Assembly: GCF_024139115.2 (NCBI RefSeq)
Contig: NC_085140.1
Location: forward strand, 461,993,506 to 462,057,505
Source of the DNA: Armigeres subalbatus
Taxonomy: Eukaryota > Arthropoda > Insecta > Diptera > Culicidae
Length of the DNA: 64,000 nt
Reading direction: 5' to 3'
The position numbers were made by a program, and so were the translations under genes. Below, in pieces: positions 43,061 through 55,628 of the stretch. Position 1 is the first letter of the stretch. The number at the start of each line of letters is the position of its first letter. A model generated the notes under the pieces. It was not told the DNA's origin. It saw nothing but the letters and a program-made list of their open reading frames with translations, and searched no databases.

Positions 43061-43474
43061 GAAGCAACCGCATCATCGATTGAACAGCACTCACACCTTT
43101 TAGCAGGGAATGAAGTCCGCTTTTCGGCTCGACACCATCGAAGCCACCATCATCAGCCGAAACCTAGCCAGTGCAGCAGCAGTCCACCCTACAGACCCGA
43201 CAAAGCAGCAATGCTGAGCAGATACCGGCAGCAGCAGCAGAGTCGAGCCGAGACCGGCCGGCATCGGTGCTGAGCCGAGACAGGCTGAAGAAAAGCCACA
43301 TGATGCAGCATGTATGTCCAAAAAACAAACGGTTCTTCAGAGAGCCAATAACAGAGATCAATATCAATGCTTTCAATACCCTTCGGGATAGAAATTGTAC
43401 TTGGGTGCCAAATCCAATATTCTAGAGATAAAATTTTATGCGTGATTTTCATAAATAGCGGATAATTTTTCTGA

Positions 43475-44560
43475 TTTAACCGCGAAGTGGACGAAGGACT
43501 TCGCTTGACCATGCCTTTAAAGATTCATAAGATGTCCAAATCTCTCACATAATCTTATTTGGATAGAAAAAAACACCGATAACAGCTTAAACATTAATAA
43601 ACTATCAATCGATTTTTCATCATATGTTGGATTTTTTGGCATTGATAAAAAAAATATGTAGATAAACATTGTTTGATACTGACCGCACACAAAGCGAACG
43701 TGACTGAATGATCGTCCCATGTTACCAATTCTAAATCTTATCACCCGAAATCCCATGTCCAGGTGTTTCCTTCCTTCTACTACTAACAATGTTGTCTCAG
43801 AAAAGAACACGTACTTCCCACCTGAACTGCAATTCTAAGCTCGCTTGCCCGGCTTATTGGCCTGTATCAAGCGAAAAGTCCCGTTAGGAAATAGACGCCA
43901 GCAGCGAGCAACAAGCGTAAAAAAGAAGAAGCCCTTCTCGAACGCGTTGATGATGATGACGCTTTGACTGACAAAGAAGCGGGATACAAGACACTGGCTG
44001 ATTGGCCCACCAATTGGGAAGCAGAGAAGATTCAAAATAAGGTATAAAAGAAAAGTGCATTCGCTCGCAGAGCATTCAGTCTTTTTTATACCATCACTAG
44101 AAATTCGCGGTTATTTGAAAAGATCGTTTTCTTACTTAGCCGAAGCAAACAGCCTTTTTCAAGGCGCTAAGAGTTAAAAATAATGTTCTCCTTCAGTCGC
44201 TATCGCACGGATTAGAAGGCTCTTCAGTGGAAGGGCTGAGATACAGTCTACATCCCCTGCTGAGCCAACTTGTGGTTCATTTCAGGCAGTTCTTCAGTGG
44301 GAAGGTTGCCACTGTCGAGGCTAATATTTCGTGACCGGACAGATACTTCCTGAATTTTTTTTGATGATTCTTGTTCGAGGTAGATCTGATTTCTGTGTCG
44401 GTTTGATGAGAAGATTTTGCCAAGGAATGGTATGCAACGCCGATTATTTATCCAAAATAGTTGATGTGAGAAATTTGGACATGTTATGTATTCTAAAGGC
44501 ATGGTCAAGTTAAGTCCTACGTCCACTTAGCGGTTATGTCACAGACATTACCCACTGTTC
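43475..44560. repeat. Inverted copies of a 40-bp block
   Basis: The sequence 'ggcatggtcaag--aagtcct-cgtccactt-gcggtta' occurs on the minus strand at about 43478-43515 and on the plus strand at about 44500-44537, enclosing about 1 kb. This suggests two repeat copies meeting head to head. Confidence 0.55.
44000..44085 (+). promoter_or_regulatory. Promoter-like block 2
   Basis: GCTGATTGGCCCACCAATTGG (two CCAAT-type boxes), then AGGTATAAAAGAAAAG, then GCATTCAGTC as a good initiator about 30 bp downstream. The spacing is right for a strong TATA promoter. No coding sequence was recognised in the following 500 bp. Confidence 0.45.
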
Positions 44561-44639
44561 GTTTTTTCGACCTCAAGTCAATAAAGTCACTTTTTCTCGC
44601 AAAAAGTCACTATTTTCAACTATTTTGAAACTATTGACC

Positions 44640-46881
44640 AAGCAGAGTGTAAAATAATCGAATTTTTTTGGTGCAGACCACCTTTCGTCACTTGTCAGCT
44701 CACTTCCAGGCACATTCATTTTCGGCTCTTGACAGTCAATATTCAGTTGAATATTAGTCATTGAATGTTAATGCACATTCTACAAATCGATAAATTATCT
44801 GAAATCTGAACACGTTTTTATTGAGTAAAGTAATTTATCACACGAAACTGTATCCGATTTGCATCCGCGAGGCCCTTTCAACGGTAAACATCAATATAAA
44901 CAATGCTAATTTTTTTTTTTTCTGCACGTAGTAAGCACACTCAGTGACAGTCGAATGAATGAATTGGTGGAGTAGTCGTCTGATTATTTCATTCTACACT
45001 GAAAATAATCTACACGATCAAACCTAATGTTCAAACAAGGTACAGTTATATACTGTCTAATGCAATATTCTGATTGGGTTGGAATAACTTCTAAAAGTCT
45101 TACATCTTAATCTCACTGTAATTTCCATTAACTTTGTAAACATTCCGACATAACAATTTTTCACAAGTACTCCACGACATATTAACGTGGAATTGTTAAA
45201 GATTTTTACTACTGGAGATACCACGTGAATCGAACGTGTTTGGCATTTTAGTATCGCAACAAGATCGATAGGTTCTGTTCAAGGAGGCAAACAAACAAAA
45301 TCCGCAGTTATTTTTGCTTAGCATTGTTGCGGCATACTTCAAGTCAAACAAAAATTACAGCTATTATTCGCAAAGACGAAAAACTTTTGCTCCTGTCTCT
45401 TCAAATCGTAAGTACTAAACATTCTGATATGTCTCAATGTAAGGAATAAAAATGTAGTTTATTTTAGGAAAAGGAATTTTGTCTGATTTGTTTTCGGAAG
45501 CATTTTTCCGCATCTGTCCATCATCGAGAATTCCACAAATTTACCATCGCCAAGATGAAAATGACCGCACAGAAAGATTTGGCCAAGGAGAAAATCCTGC
45601 ATCGGATGTGGCTATCTAACGAACGGAATATGAAGGAAATCGCCAAAATTTAACAGATACTGCGGGAAAAATGAGCTTCCTTCCGGGAGGAAAAATCATG
45701 TTAATGCTATCGTTGCGTTTCAAAATTTACACGATACATGTTGTCTTAGGATGGGGCCAGAATACGCGATGGCACAATGCGACGCTACAGTAGTGCAATT
45801 TGATAGTTATTAGTGATAATAATTATTAATCTTAAAGCACGTCGCGTACTCTGGCAGGTCGTTGCGTTTACTCTGGTTTCACTCTTATATACATATATTG
45901 CAAATATTGGCCAATAAAATGATTGCTTAAAAACCATGCACATAATGTTTAACTAGAAATTAAATCCGTTCTCCTTTTTATTGGAATGCATTTAAATAAA
46001 AAAAAAACAAATTAAATTAAAATAAATACACATGACAGTCATTTATGTCCAATATGCATTTCATTCCACACACATACAATTATCAAGTCTGAAAACATTA
46101 GTTATCACATGCCATCCACGTTACGTTCATTTACTAAACATCACCAAAGTGAAGAAAAGCTTCACCATACATTAACGTGTAAAACTTGAGAATAATCAAG
46201 GTGTTACATATAGTGAAAAATCACGTGTGAAACATTTGAATTCATGGTTTAAAATTATTTCAGTGTATGTTTTGAATAATCATGCGATGTTTGTCAAAAT
46301 TCGGACTGAAGTTGCTTCATGAAGATGAATATTTTATGCTCTGTGACCAAGATTATTTTATAAAGCTTTATGTATCCATCGGATGCTTTGTTCATGGCAG
46401 AAATGAAATTACGGATCCGCTCAGAAACTTTGCCAGCCATTTAACTCGCTGCTCTTATTGGCATTCCACCAGTAGCAAATTGAATGTATTTTACGTCACA
46501 ATTTATAAATTGGTATACAATCATGCAATCAGGTGACCTGTCGATTTCAAGTTTTGAAATTCAATCTTTATACAGTAGTGGAAGGTGGAAAGACTTGACC
46601 CCTTGGTAGACATGCTTCTCCCCTGTTTCACCAAGAACTAAAGTAGTATTGTGATACCGTATTTTTATAATAGATCCTCTAGACAAAAGATCGTTATGTG
46701 GCGAGTTATTTTTTTGATTGACAACCTTATTTACTCTATTATTCACTGTGTTTTGTTCCTCTTAAAAATGGTTTTAGTGGTCACGCAAAATTTTGAACAA
46801 CATCTCCCAATAATGACCAAATGCATTTTAAAATGATTTCACAACACAAATCCCTAAATATGATGATTGATTTTCATTGAT
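44640..46881. other. Unassigned sequence inside the large TIR unit
   Basis: AT-rich. A 33-codon frame at about 45558-45656 (KMTAQKDLAKEKILHRMW...) follows an acceptor-like and donor-like arrangement but matches nothing I know. I recognise no gene here. Confidence 0.3.
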
Positions 46882-46895
46882 AAAAATGCCAACAT

Positions 46896-47205
46896 CTTCT
46901 TCTTCTTCTTCTTCTTATTGGCATTACATCCCCACACTGGGACAGAGCCGCCTCGCAGCTTAGTGTTCATTAAGCACTTCCACAGTTATTAACTGCGAGG
47001 TTTCTAAGCCAGGTTACCATTTTTGCATTCGTATATCATGAGGCTAACACGATGATACTTTTATGCCCAGGGAAGTTGAGACAATTTCCAATCCGAAAAT
47101 TGCCTAGACCGGCACCGGGAATCGAACCCAGCCACCCTCAGCATGGTCTTGCTTTGTAGCAGCGCGTCTTACCGCACGGCTAAGGAGGGCCCCTAAAAAT
47201 GGGGC
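46896..47205 (-). mobile_element. Feilai-like SINE with 14-bp target duplication
   Basis: Minus-strand copy of the same SINE family as 26785-27188. It has a tRNA-derived head with B box GGTTCGATTCC, the body words 'gttagcctcatgatatacgaatgc' and 'cgaggcggctct', and a (GAA)n tail (CTT repeats at 46896-46916). Exact 14-bp duplications AAAAATGCCAACAT lie at 46882-46895 and 47206-47219. This is a complete, LINE-mobilised insertion. Confidence 0.9.
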
Positions 47206-47519
47206 AAAAATGCCAACATACCACCACAATTTCAGGATTTTTGGATTTTGAATTGTTGCCTCAATTTGAGGATACTTGATCTCTCATTAGTCATCTATAT
47301 AAAAATTTGTCTAAAAAATTCAAGCAAATATAATTTGTTCTCAATTTTTTTAATTGGACAGCTGTAATGAAGGGTTTGCTCTTAAAAAATATTTATTGAG
47401 TAGATATCATAGAAAGGAGATCAAGTCTCCCCAATTTTGAAGAATGCATGCGCTGTCGAATTCCATAGCAAAAATCGTTCATGAATACGCAGCAAGTCGG
47501 AAAATCTGCGTATTTTGTA

Positions 47520-47755
47520 GGAAAACTTTTTAAAAGTTCAGAGAGCATGGTCCTTGTTACAAGCAGAAGGTCAAGCGTTCAATCCCAGGCTCGTTGTACA
47601 TGAATCTTCATAATCTTGTTTCGTTTTCTACCAAACCGATCCGTACTGTTGTTCCTGTCGCACTAAAAACTACAGAAAGTTCCGTGGCACCAGTGACAAA
47701 TCGTAGAATTCTCTGCATCTTTCTAAAGTAGGTGTTCAGCTAATCCAATGATCAA
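47520..47755 (+). mobile_element. Second tRNA-derived SINE family, copy 1
   Basis: A head with a B-box-like CGTTCAATCCC and a preceding 'agcatggtcctt', then a body ending TCCGTGGCACC ... TTCTCTGCATCTTTCT and AGTAGGTGT. The same 3' body occurs inverted at 58785-59040. It is a diverged copy. Confidence 0.65.
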
Positions 47756-48251
47756 TTGGAGCAATTTTCACTCATTCTCAAGAGAAGAGAATACTCATTC
47801 ACGCAGATTTTCGCCGAGAAATCATTTTTGGAGAAGACAAACAGGTGTTATTAGTGATAACCATATTTCGCTCACTTCCAGCGGCGTAAAAAATTGATTT
47901 GCTTGCAAGACTACTCATAGTTTTGAGTAGTCCTACTTTTGACTGATATTGAGTAAAATTTCCGTGGGGTTAAAAGAGAGGGCAATATAATTTTACTCAT
48001 TGGTTTTCTTCTGAGTTTGTCCTAAGAGATTGTGAGTGAAAGATGTTTTCCGCCACAAATTACGGAAAAAATATTCTCCTTCGACCCAGAAACGCTTGAT
48101 TTCGTCTCATCGAACTTGCAACTGAAATTGGAAGTCACTATTTGGTCACTTTTTTGCAACTGAAAGTCACTATTTGGTCCCTTTTTTCGTCAGCTTTGGT
48201 CACTAAAGTCACTATTTTCAGTGGCTTCGGTCGCTACCAGCCCTGTAATAG

Positions 48252-50990
48252 GATAAAAAAAGCCAAAAGTGAATGTCATTAGAGTTTATATGCGTATTAT
48301 GGGCTCTGTACGAATAGTGGGCACTTCCACTGAATTAATGTACCACCACTCGTATTACCACTCATTGCAAACAATGTCTATGGAAACTTTTCTGCTCTTT
48401 TTATTCACGTTTTTCATGTCCCTACTCACACTACCCTAATCTAACCAGCCCACCGTAGAATGTCGTATTTTTTGGCATCTCACTGATTTTGTCGTTGATA
48501 AACTGACTCACACCGTTGTGGTGGTGGCTGGCCCAATTATTACTTCCGGTCTTTTACTATACTTAGTATAGTAATAGTCAAGCATTCGTTCTACATATTA
48601 CTAATATGGGGGTAAGCGTGGTGAATTGTTATAGAATTTAAAAAGAAAATGAATGCTAAGACCAAGTGCCACTGGATGACTCCAAACGGGCCAGTATAAT
48701 GTGGGGTAGTCAGGGTTTAACTAAATTAGCTAATAGTATAACTTATTTTGCCACGCACCAATTTCAGTATAATTTGTTTCTACGAATCAAATTCCTAGAA
48801 GTTAGGTTTTCAGCATCACTTAGCGCAAGAGAGGGTTTAAACTCTGCGTTAAACTGAATTTTATTCGCCGATTCGGGGCGTTATCATGAGTGATCAGCAC
48901 TCATGGAACACATTGTTAAACGCGAATGTCAGCCGGGTTCGATCAAAAGTGTAAGGTTTAGTGTAATTAGTTTAATTATTTTTATTTTTAGGCATCAAAC
49001 GTTAGGAGCATGTTTTCAGCGTCGCACAGCCCAGGAGAGAGTGTAAGCTCACAACGGTATAGTGTAGGCCGTCCTCGATTGGGGTCCTGTGGGTCGCATG
49101 TAGTGGCTGTGCTCGGGGCAGTTATGTGTTGAAAGCGGTTTCGGGGCAGTTAGGATTGAGTTTTAATATAAACAGATGTAGGATTAAACAAAGTTATAAC
49201 CTTTAAGGTTCATATTGTGGAGACTATTGACAGCCAAAGCGTTGAGGATAAGCTTTCAGTTAGCAACTGAATTAATTTATCCGATTTGGAATCCTAGATT
49301 GAATAGTAGGTATATATGGACAATAATAGAAACTATATACAGTTATCATTTTATTAAGTATTGAGGATATGTTTTTGGTTAAGTTGAGTATCAGATGGGC
49401 ATGTGTGATATCCATTAATAAGACAGAATTATTAGAACTGTATTTTTGTCTTTGTAGTAAGATTAATTACTTACTAATGTTTTGCGGGCCGGCGAGTGAA
49501 AGCGGCCCAATTCTTTTATCTACCTCTTTTCAGACGACCAGTGATGAAGAAAATCTTATTGTTCCGGTATCAGCAATGGTATTCATATTCATAACAACCA
49601 CCGTCAATACAGGAAGTCTGTGTTCACAACGTGATTACTTCAAGGACAATCCCAACATCTTCTGTGAATTGCAGCTAAGTATTGCGTTTATATTTTAACT
49701 GCACTGAGCTCGTTCTAATCTGATCGATGAATGAATTTACTTGTCACTAATCAATATCATTAGTAAATTTAAATATTCCCGTATATTTAGAAAAGCAAGT
49801 GCATATATTTCTATTTTATGGCAACATATAACAACGAAACGGACCCTTGCGAGCCTTAAGTAAGATCTCGGTCCGGTTGCATCTAAGGAGATCTTAGTGC
49901 AGTGCACACCGGACGTGTTGCCCAGTAGACGTATCGTTCAGCGGTATTTAAATACAACGCAGATAGCACAAGACAGATAGACATCATAGAACAAACTGAA
50001 AATTTCAAAGTAGGCTTCTTGTGTATCAACAATCGACGAACGGCACTCCCATACGTCCAGGGCGACAGAAAGAGAAAGCAAAGCATGCGATGCTGCTCTG
50101 TCTAATGTGCGTTGTTCAGTAAAGCTTGACTTCCACCGCTAGGTTCGCTAGCGTTCCAAAATCATCGAAGGACCACATTCCACGGCAAAGATGCCTATAT
50201 GTTATGTGCAGATAGGCTATGGTCAGAGGGTGCGTTGATATTACAAGATTACAAGATAAACTGACTCACACCGTTGTACATAGTAAAACATCTATTAATC
50301 GAAGCCCGCTGTTTACATCACAATGCAACCGATACTGCATGAGTGATCCAGGAACAAGCAATCCCAGTAGGTTTAATTACTAGTGATTGGCACATTCGAT
50401 TTTTTAAATGCGCTGATTAGCCATCAAGTCGTTTTGCTCATTATGCGTCGAGAAACTGTCATTTTATCATTTTATCCGTCTTTCTGCTGAATTTCCATAT
50501 AGAAAATAATTTTTATTTCAAAAAATCTTATATTTACACAAATTTATCTGGCGATTAATATCAGAACACTGTTGGCTTTTCCATTTTCCTGATGTGTCAA
50601 TTACATAACGATTTTTGATTCCAGCATGCTTGCCAACAGTTCAACAGTAATGGTAAGAGTTTGGTAACATGTAATCGTAAAGTTCTCAAGCAGGCATTGA
50701 AAAAAATCAGTTCATGAGAAAAAATCGGATCAATCTAAGCCAACTTGATGCTCTTCCGCTGTGCAAGTTATGAGCTTCCTAAGATCTTTAAAATTGGACG
50801 TTAGATGATTTACCGTTTAATGGTCTTTAACACTCACCAATGGAAGCCTATTGAGTGAAGCGAACGCACAACAATGAGCGTCGTTCCGGTGCGCTGATAG
50901 CAGAAGCCATTCAAGCATTCTAGTCTAGTACACTGAATGGGAGGCGTTGATACTTTCTCTCGACTATCTTATCGTTACTTACATGGATAC
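48252..50990. other. Intergenic sequence, no gene recognised
   Basis: The phrase 'ataaactgactcacaccgttgt' occurs twice (about 48498 and 50257), so part of this stretch is repeat-derived. Frames such as 49369-49698 plus and 49883-50086 minus carry no domain I know. At 49870-49920 'gatctcggtccggttgcatctaaggagatc' forms a small imperfect hairpin. Confidence 0.4.
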
Positions 50991-51585
50991 CTCACCACTA
51001 GACTGGCCCAGATTACTATGGGGAGAAAAAAATGTTGTCGAATTCCACGGGGCACCCCCCAGAATTGTGTCTTTGGGTGAGAAAATCAATCTCTGAAAAT
51101 TTCAGCTCAATCGCTTGTTGCATAAGCTGGCGCATTTGATTTGAAGTTTGTATGGGGATTTCAGCCAAAATGTATAGGAAAATACACCTCCGTCACTCAT
51201 TCGATCTGGAAATTGGTTCTGATTGCTCGATTGACCTCAGAATTGCAAAAACGGCAGTTGGTATGCTACAGAACAATTTCACAGAACATTTCATGATGAT
51301 TAAATAAACTTTTATATAATCAGACCGCATCGTGCTTTCGTGCTGTGCGGTTCTTTCTCTCTTGCGGAAGGAAGTTTTTAATACTACCCGAAGCTATTTT
51401 AATTTCAACGGTGCTTCTTAGCGCTATTTGTACCCACTGATCCCGTTACGATCTTTGCAAGGACCCGTGCCTTCGTTTTACGTTGGACCCGTTTGCGGAA
51501 GTAAAATTCCGACAAGCGGTGGTAATCCTGCAGGGACACCGTTCTGGGAAAAACCTCTTAGAAGGTCACGTCTCCACGCTCAGCA

Positions 51586-52878
51586 ATGAGTATTAACAAA
51601 AACAAGAGGAAGGGGGAGTCTCTGAATTCTCCACTTCCTTCAAAGAAACAAGGTTTCAAGACCGTCCTGCCCAAGCGCGGAAAAAATAGAAGGAAGCTGG
51701 AGAATTCAGATATTCCTTCTAACTCTAATATCGGAAATAATTCTTCTCCAATCGAACTGAGCAATCAGTTCGATTTGATTAATGATGAAATTGAGCAAAT
51801 CGAATATACCTCTAGCCCAGGTGATTCGATTCATGCGAAAAAGCAAAGGATTCCGCCAATTGTGGTATCTGTTGCCGAGTTTTCTGGCTTCCGGAATGAG
51901 ATTTTGAGTAACCTTCATGGGATCAAGGTTTCATTTCAGATTGCTAGGAAGGGTGACTGCCGCGTTTTGCCGGGATCCTTTGACGATCGCAAACGTCTTC
52001 TTCAGTATTTAACTGAGAAGCGCCATAAATTCTTCACATACGACGACAAAGCTGAGCGATTGTTCAAAGTCGTCTTGAAAGGTCTCCCCAGTGATGATAA
52101 ATCACTGGATGAGATTAAAATTGAAATTTCTCAATTACTTGGATTTTCACCAGTCCAAGTAATTAAGATGAAAAAGAAATCCCACTCTGGTACTTCCCAG
52201 AGGGGCATTTCTCAAGAATTTTATTTAGTTCATTTTAACAAAAGTGAACTAAATAATATGAAAAGTTTAGAAAAGGCCTGTATTATGTCTCATGTCCGTG
52301 TTACATGGGAACATTTCCGCAGGCCTGGGGGAAATTTCCAAAACCCTACCCAGTGCCGTAAGTGCCAAAAGTGGGGTCATGGAACCAAACATTGTCACAT
52401 GGATGCTAAATGCATGATTTGTGGTGGAGCCTCTCACGCCAAGGACGCATGTCCTGTGAGAGAAGATTCCAATAAATTTAAATGTGCAAATTGTGGGGGC
52501 AATCATAAATCCAATTTCTGGGAATGCCCTTCACGCAAAAAAGTTTTGAATTCCCGTGCAAAATTGATGACGGGAAATTCCAATCGGATTCCAGATTCGA
52601 CGGGTAGAAATTTTTCAAACGCTCAAATTTCGAAACCGGTTACCGGTCGAGCAATTCATACCCACTACAATTCACAAACAAATTTTGCCGCTCGTCAACG
52701 GGTAGCAAGCACTTCAGTAAATTCCAATTTTTCCAATGTACCTACGTATGCAAACATCGCTGCTGGTAGACAAAATTTCTCTTCTCAAAATGAGGTTTAT
52801 ACCCATGTCCCAACGGAAAATAACGGTCATGTTGCCGATTCAGGTAGCATGACTGCTTCCGTATTGATTTTTAACTGA
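51586..52878 (+). CDS. LINE ORF1 (gag-like nucleic-acid-binding protein)
   Basis: 430 codons, uninterrupted from ATG to TGA. The N-terminus is basic (MSINKNKRKGESLNSPLPSK), followed by a central domain of the type seen in Jockey ORF1 proteins (VVLKGLPSDDKSLDEIKIEI, LGFSPVQVIKMKKK, EFYLVHFNKSELN). Three CCHC knuckles follow at about residues 258-315: CRKCQKWGHGTKHC, CMICGGASHAKDAC and CANCGGNHKSNFWEC. The C-terminal third is Asn/Ser-rich. It would package the element's RNA. It may still be translatable even though ORF2 is broken. Confidence 0.88.
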   Translation: MSINKNKRKGESLNSPLPSKKQGFKTVLPKRGKNRRKLENSDIPSNSNIGNNSSPIELSNQFDLINDEIEQIEYTSSPGDSIHAKKQRIPPIVVSVAEFSGFRNEILSNLHGIKVSFQIARKGDCRVLPGSFDDRKRLLQYLTEKRHKFFTYDDKAERLFKVVLKGLPSDDKSLDEIKIEISQLLGFSPVQVIKMKKKSHSGTSQRGISQEFYLVHFNKSELNNMKSLEKACIMSHVRVTWEHFRRPGGNFQNPTQCRKCQKWGHGTKHCHMDAKCMICGGASHAKDACPVREDSNKFKCANCGGNHKSNFWECPSRKKVLNSRAKLMTGNSNRIPDSTGRNFSNAQISKPVTGRAIHTHYNSQTNFAARQRVASTSVNSNFSNVPTYANIAAGRQNFSSQNEVYTHVPTENNGHVADSGSMTASVLIFN

Positions 52879-52983
52879 ACAATTGCATCACATGATTGAT
52901 GCAATGTTCAAAGCAAATACCATTCCTGAAGCTGTTCAGGTTGGTATAAAGTACACACAAAATTGTTATCGGACTCCGTTTCA

Positions 52984-55628
52984 ATGGATCCAAATAATTG
53001 TGTGAAAGTTCTAAATTGGAATGCCCGCTCTCTAAAGGGTAAGGAAGATGAATTATTCAACTTCCTTTCAGTTCATAATGTGCATATTGCCATTATAACT
53101 GAAACGTATTTAAAACCAGGACTCTCCATTAAAAGAGATCCAAACTATTTTATCTACAGAAATGATCGTCTTGACAGCGCCTGTGGTGGGGTCGCCATTG
53201 TCATTAATAGACGTATCAAACATAAATTATTTTCTTCGTTTGAAACCAAAGTTTTGAAACCTTGGGAGTTTCTGTTGAAACAAATTTTGGACAATTTTCC
53301 TTCATTGCAGCCTACTTGCCTTTTCAATGCAATGGACAGCAAAAGAATTTGTTGAAAGCTGATCTTCAAATTCTGACTCGCAACAAATCAAAATTCTTCG
53401 TAATTGGTGACTTCAATGCCAAACACCGTTCATGGAATAATGCTCAAAGCAATTCCAATGGTAAAATTTTATTTGAAGATTGTTCTGCGGGATATTATAC
53501 TATTCAATATCCCAATGGCCCTACTTGTTTTTCTTCCAGTCGAAATCCTTCTACAATTGATTTAGTTTTAACGGATTCAAGTCAGCTGTGTGGCCAATTG
53601 GTAACTCATGCTGACTTTGACTCTGATCACCTTCCTGTGACATTTGAAATCTCACAAGAAGCCATTTATAATCCAATCAGCTCTACTTTCAATTATCATA
53701 GAGCTGATTGGGATTTTTATAAAAACGTATATCGATAGGAATTTTGATGTTGATATTCCTCTCGATACCAAAAGTGATATTGATAATGCTCTCGTATCTT
53801 TGACAAATTTAATTGTCGAAGCCAGAGGCATTGCAATTCCGAAATGTGAAGTTAAATTCAACTCCATTATTATTGACGACGATCTTCAGCTACTGATCCG
53901 TCTTAAAAATGTGAGGCGAAGGCAATACCAAAGAACTCGCGATCCCGCGTTGAAAGTTATTTGGCGAGATTTGCAAAATGAAATTAAAAAACGTTTCGCT
54001 ATTCTGAGAAATACCAACTTTGAGAATAATGTCTCGAAGTTGGATCCCAGTTCGAAACCCTTTTGAGATTAACAAAAATTCTTAAAAACCTCAAAAGCCA
54101 ATTCCAGCGCTTAAAGAGGGAAATAAAATTTTATTAACAAATGGCGAAAAGGCTCAAAAACTTGCTCAGCAGTTCGAGAGTGCCCATAATTTTAGTCTAG
54201 GTCTCACTAGTCCAATTGAGGATCAGGTTACACGAATCTTCGAAGACATTCTCAACCAAGATAATGTTTTTGACCCTTCGTTGGGAACTAATTTGGATGA
54301 AGTGAGATCTATTACTAGAAAATTTAAAAATATGAAAGCCCCGGGTGATGATGGTATTTTCTACATACTTATCAAAAAACTTCCTGAGAGCTCTTTATCC
54401 TTTTTGGTTAATTTATTTAACAAATGTTTTCAATTGGCATACTTTCCAGATAAATGGAAAACGCCAAAGTTGTTCCTATTTTGAAGCCGGACAAAAATCC
54501 AGCTGAGGCTTCTAGTTATCCTCAATCAGTTTGCTTTCTTCAATAAGCAAACTGTTTGAAAAGATTATTTTAAATAGAATGATGGTTCATATTAATGACA
54601 ATTCTATTTTTGCTGATGAGCAATTTGGTTTTCGCCATGGGCATTCAACCACTCATCAGTTATTAAGAGTTACGAACTTAATTCGGCTCAACAAATCTGA
54701 AGGATATTCGACTGGAGTTGCTCTTCTTGATATAGAGAAAGCATTTGACAGTGTTTGGCATGAAGGTTTGATTGTAAAATTGATGAATTTTAATTTTCCT
54801 CTGTACATCATTAAACTGATCCAAAATTATTTATCAGATCGCTCACTGCAGGTAAACTATCAGAATACTAAATCTGATAGATTACCTGTAAGGGCTGGTA
54901 AGGCAGCATACTGGGGCCCATTTTGTATAACATTTTTACTTCTGACTTACCTGATTTACCACCAGGGTGTCAAAAATCTTTGTTTGCAGATGACACGGGC
55001 CTTTCAGCCAAAGGGCGAAGCCTTCGTGTCATTTGTAGTAGATTGCAAAAAAGTTTGGATATTTTCTCCACTTACTTGCAAACATGGAAAATTTCCCCGA
55101 ATGCTTCCAAAACTCAGCTTATAATTTTCCCACATAAGCCGAGAGCTTCTTATTTGAAACCTTCTAGCAGACATATTGTCACTATGAATGGGGTTCCAAT
55201 TAATTGGTCTATGAAGCTAAATATTTAGGACTTCTGCTAGATCAAAAATTAACTTTTAAAATCACATTGAAGGCCTTCAAGCCAAATGTAACAAATATAT
55301 TAAGTGTCTATATCCACTTATAAACAGAAAATCAAAACTTTGTCTTAAGAACAAACTTTTGATTTACAAACAAATTTTTAGACCTGCCATGTTGTATGCT
55401 GTGCCAATATGGACTAGTTGCTGCAATACCAGAAAGAAGGCACTTCAGAGGATTCAAAATAAAATTCTGAAAATGATTCTGAAGTTGCCTCCGTGGTATA
55501 GTACCAATGAACTTCATAGAATTTCTAATATTGAGACATTGCAACAAATGTCCAACAAAACAATTTCCAATTTTAGACAAAAATCGTTACAATCTTCTAT
55601 TGCAACGATTAACTCCTTGTACCCTTAG
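52984..55628 (+). pseudogene. LINE ORF2 (endonuclease and reverse transcriptase), frameshifted
   Basis: The endonuclease starts VKVLNWNARSLKGK, with ITETYLKPG, VIGDFNAKHRSWN, STIDLVLTD and SDHLPVTFE, all expected motifs. The reverse transcriptase has ADEQFGFRHGHSTTHQ, ALLDIEKAFDSVWHEG, LFADDTGLSAKG and LIYKQIFRPAMLYAVPIW. Frameshifts lie near 53260, 53730, 54070, 54480 and 54900. The 'PQGS-LGP' segment is damaged. It ends with TAG at 55626-55628. ORF2 is dead while ORF1 is open. Confidence 0.88.

Larger units (their letters stand above)
42608..48245. mobile_element. Putative large hAT-like TIR element
   Basis: The left end is CAGGCCTGGTAGCGGGTCAC and, read inward from the right, the other end is CAGGGCTGGTAGCGACCGAA (13 of the first 14 bases match). 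The direct repeat TAATAG lies on both outer sides (42602-42607 and 48246-48251), shorter than the usual 8 bp. Subterminal motifs GTCACTA/GTCACTATTTGGTC recur near both ends and at 44580-44625. No intact transposase was recognised inside. It contains two promoter-like blocks and SINE insertions. It may be two overlapping elements instead of one. Confidence 0.5.

Noticed and set aside
45558..45656. Small ORF MKMTAQKDLAKEK... as a micropeptide gene
   Set aside because: Only about 32 codons, no recognised family, no clear promoter; it could not be supported.
47100..47190. tRNA-like sequence on the minus strand
   Set aside because: It is the head of a SINE with a (GAA)n tail and a 14-bp target duplication.
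48498..50280. LTR pair suggested by the repeated phrase 'ataaactgactcacaccgttgt'
   Set aside because: Only about 22 bp are shared and the flanks differ. There are no TG...CA ends or target duplications.
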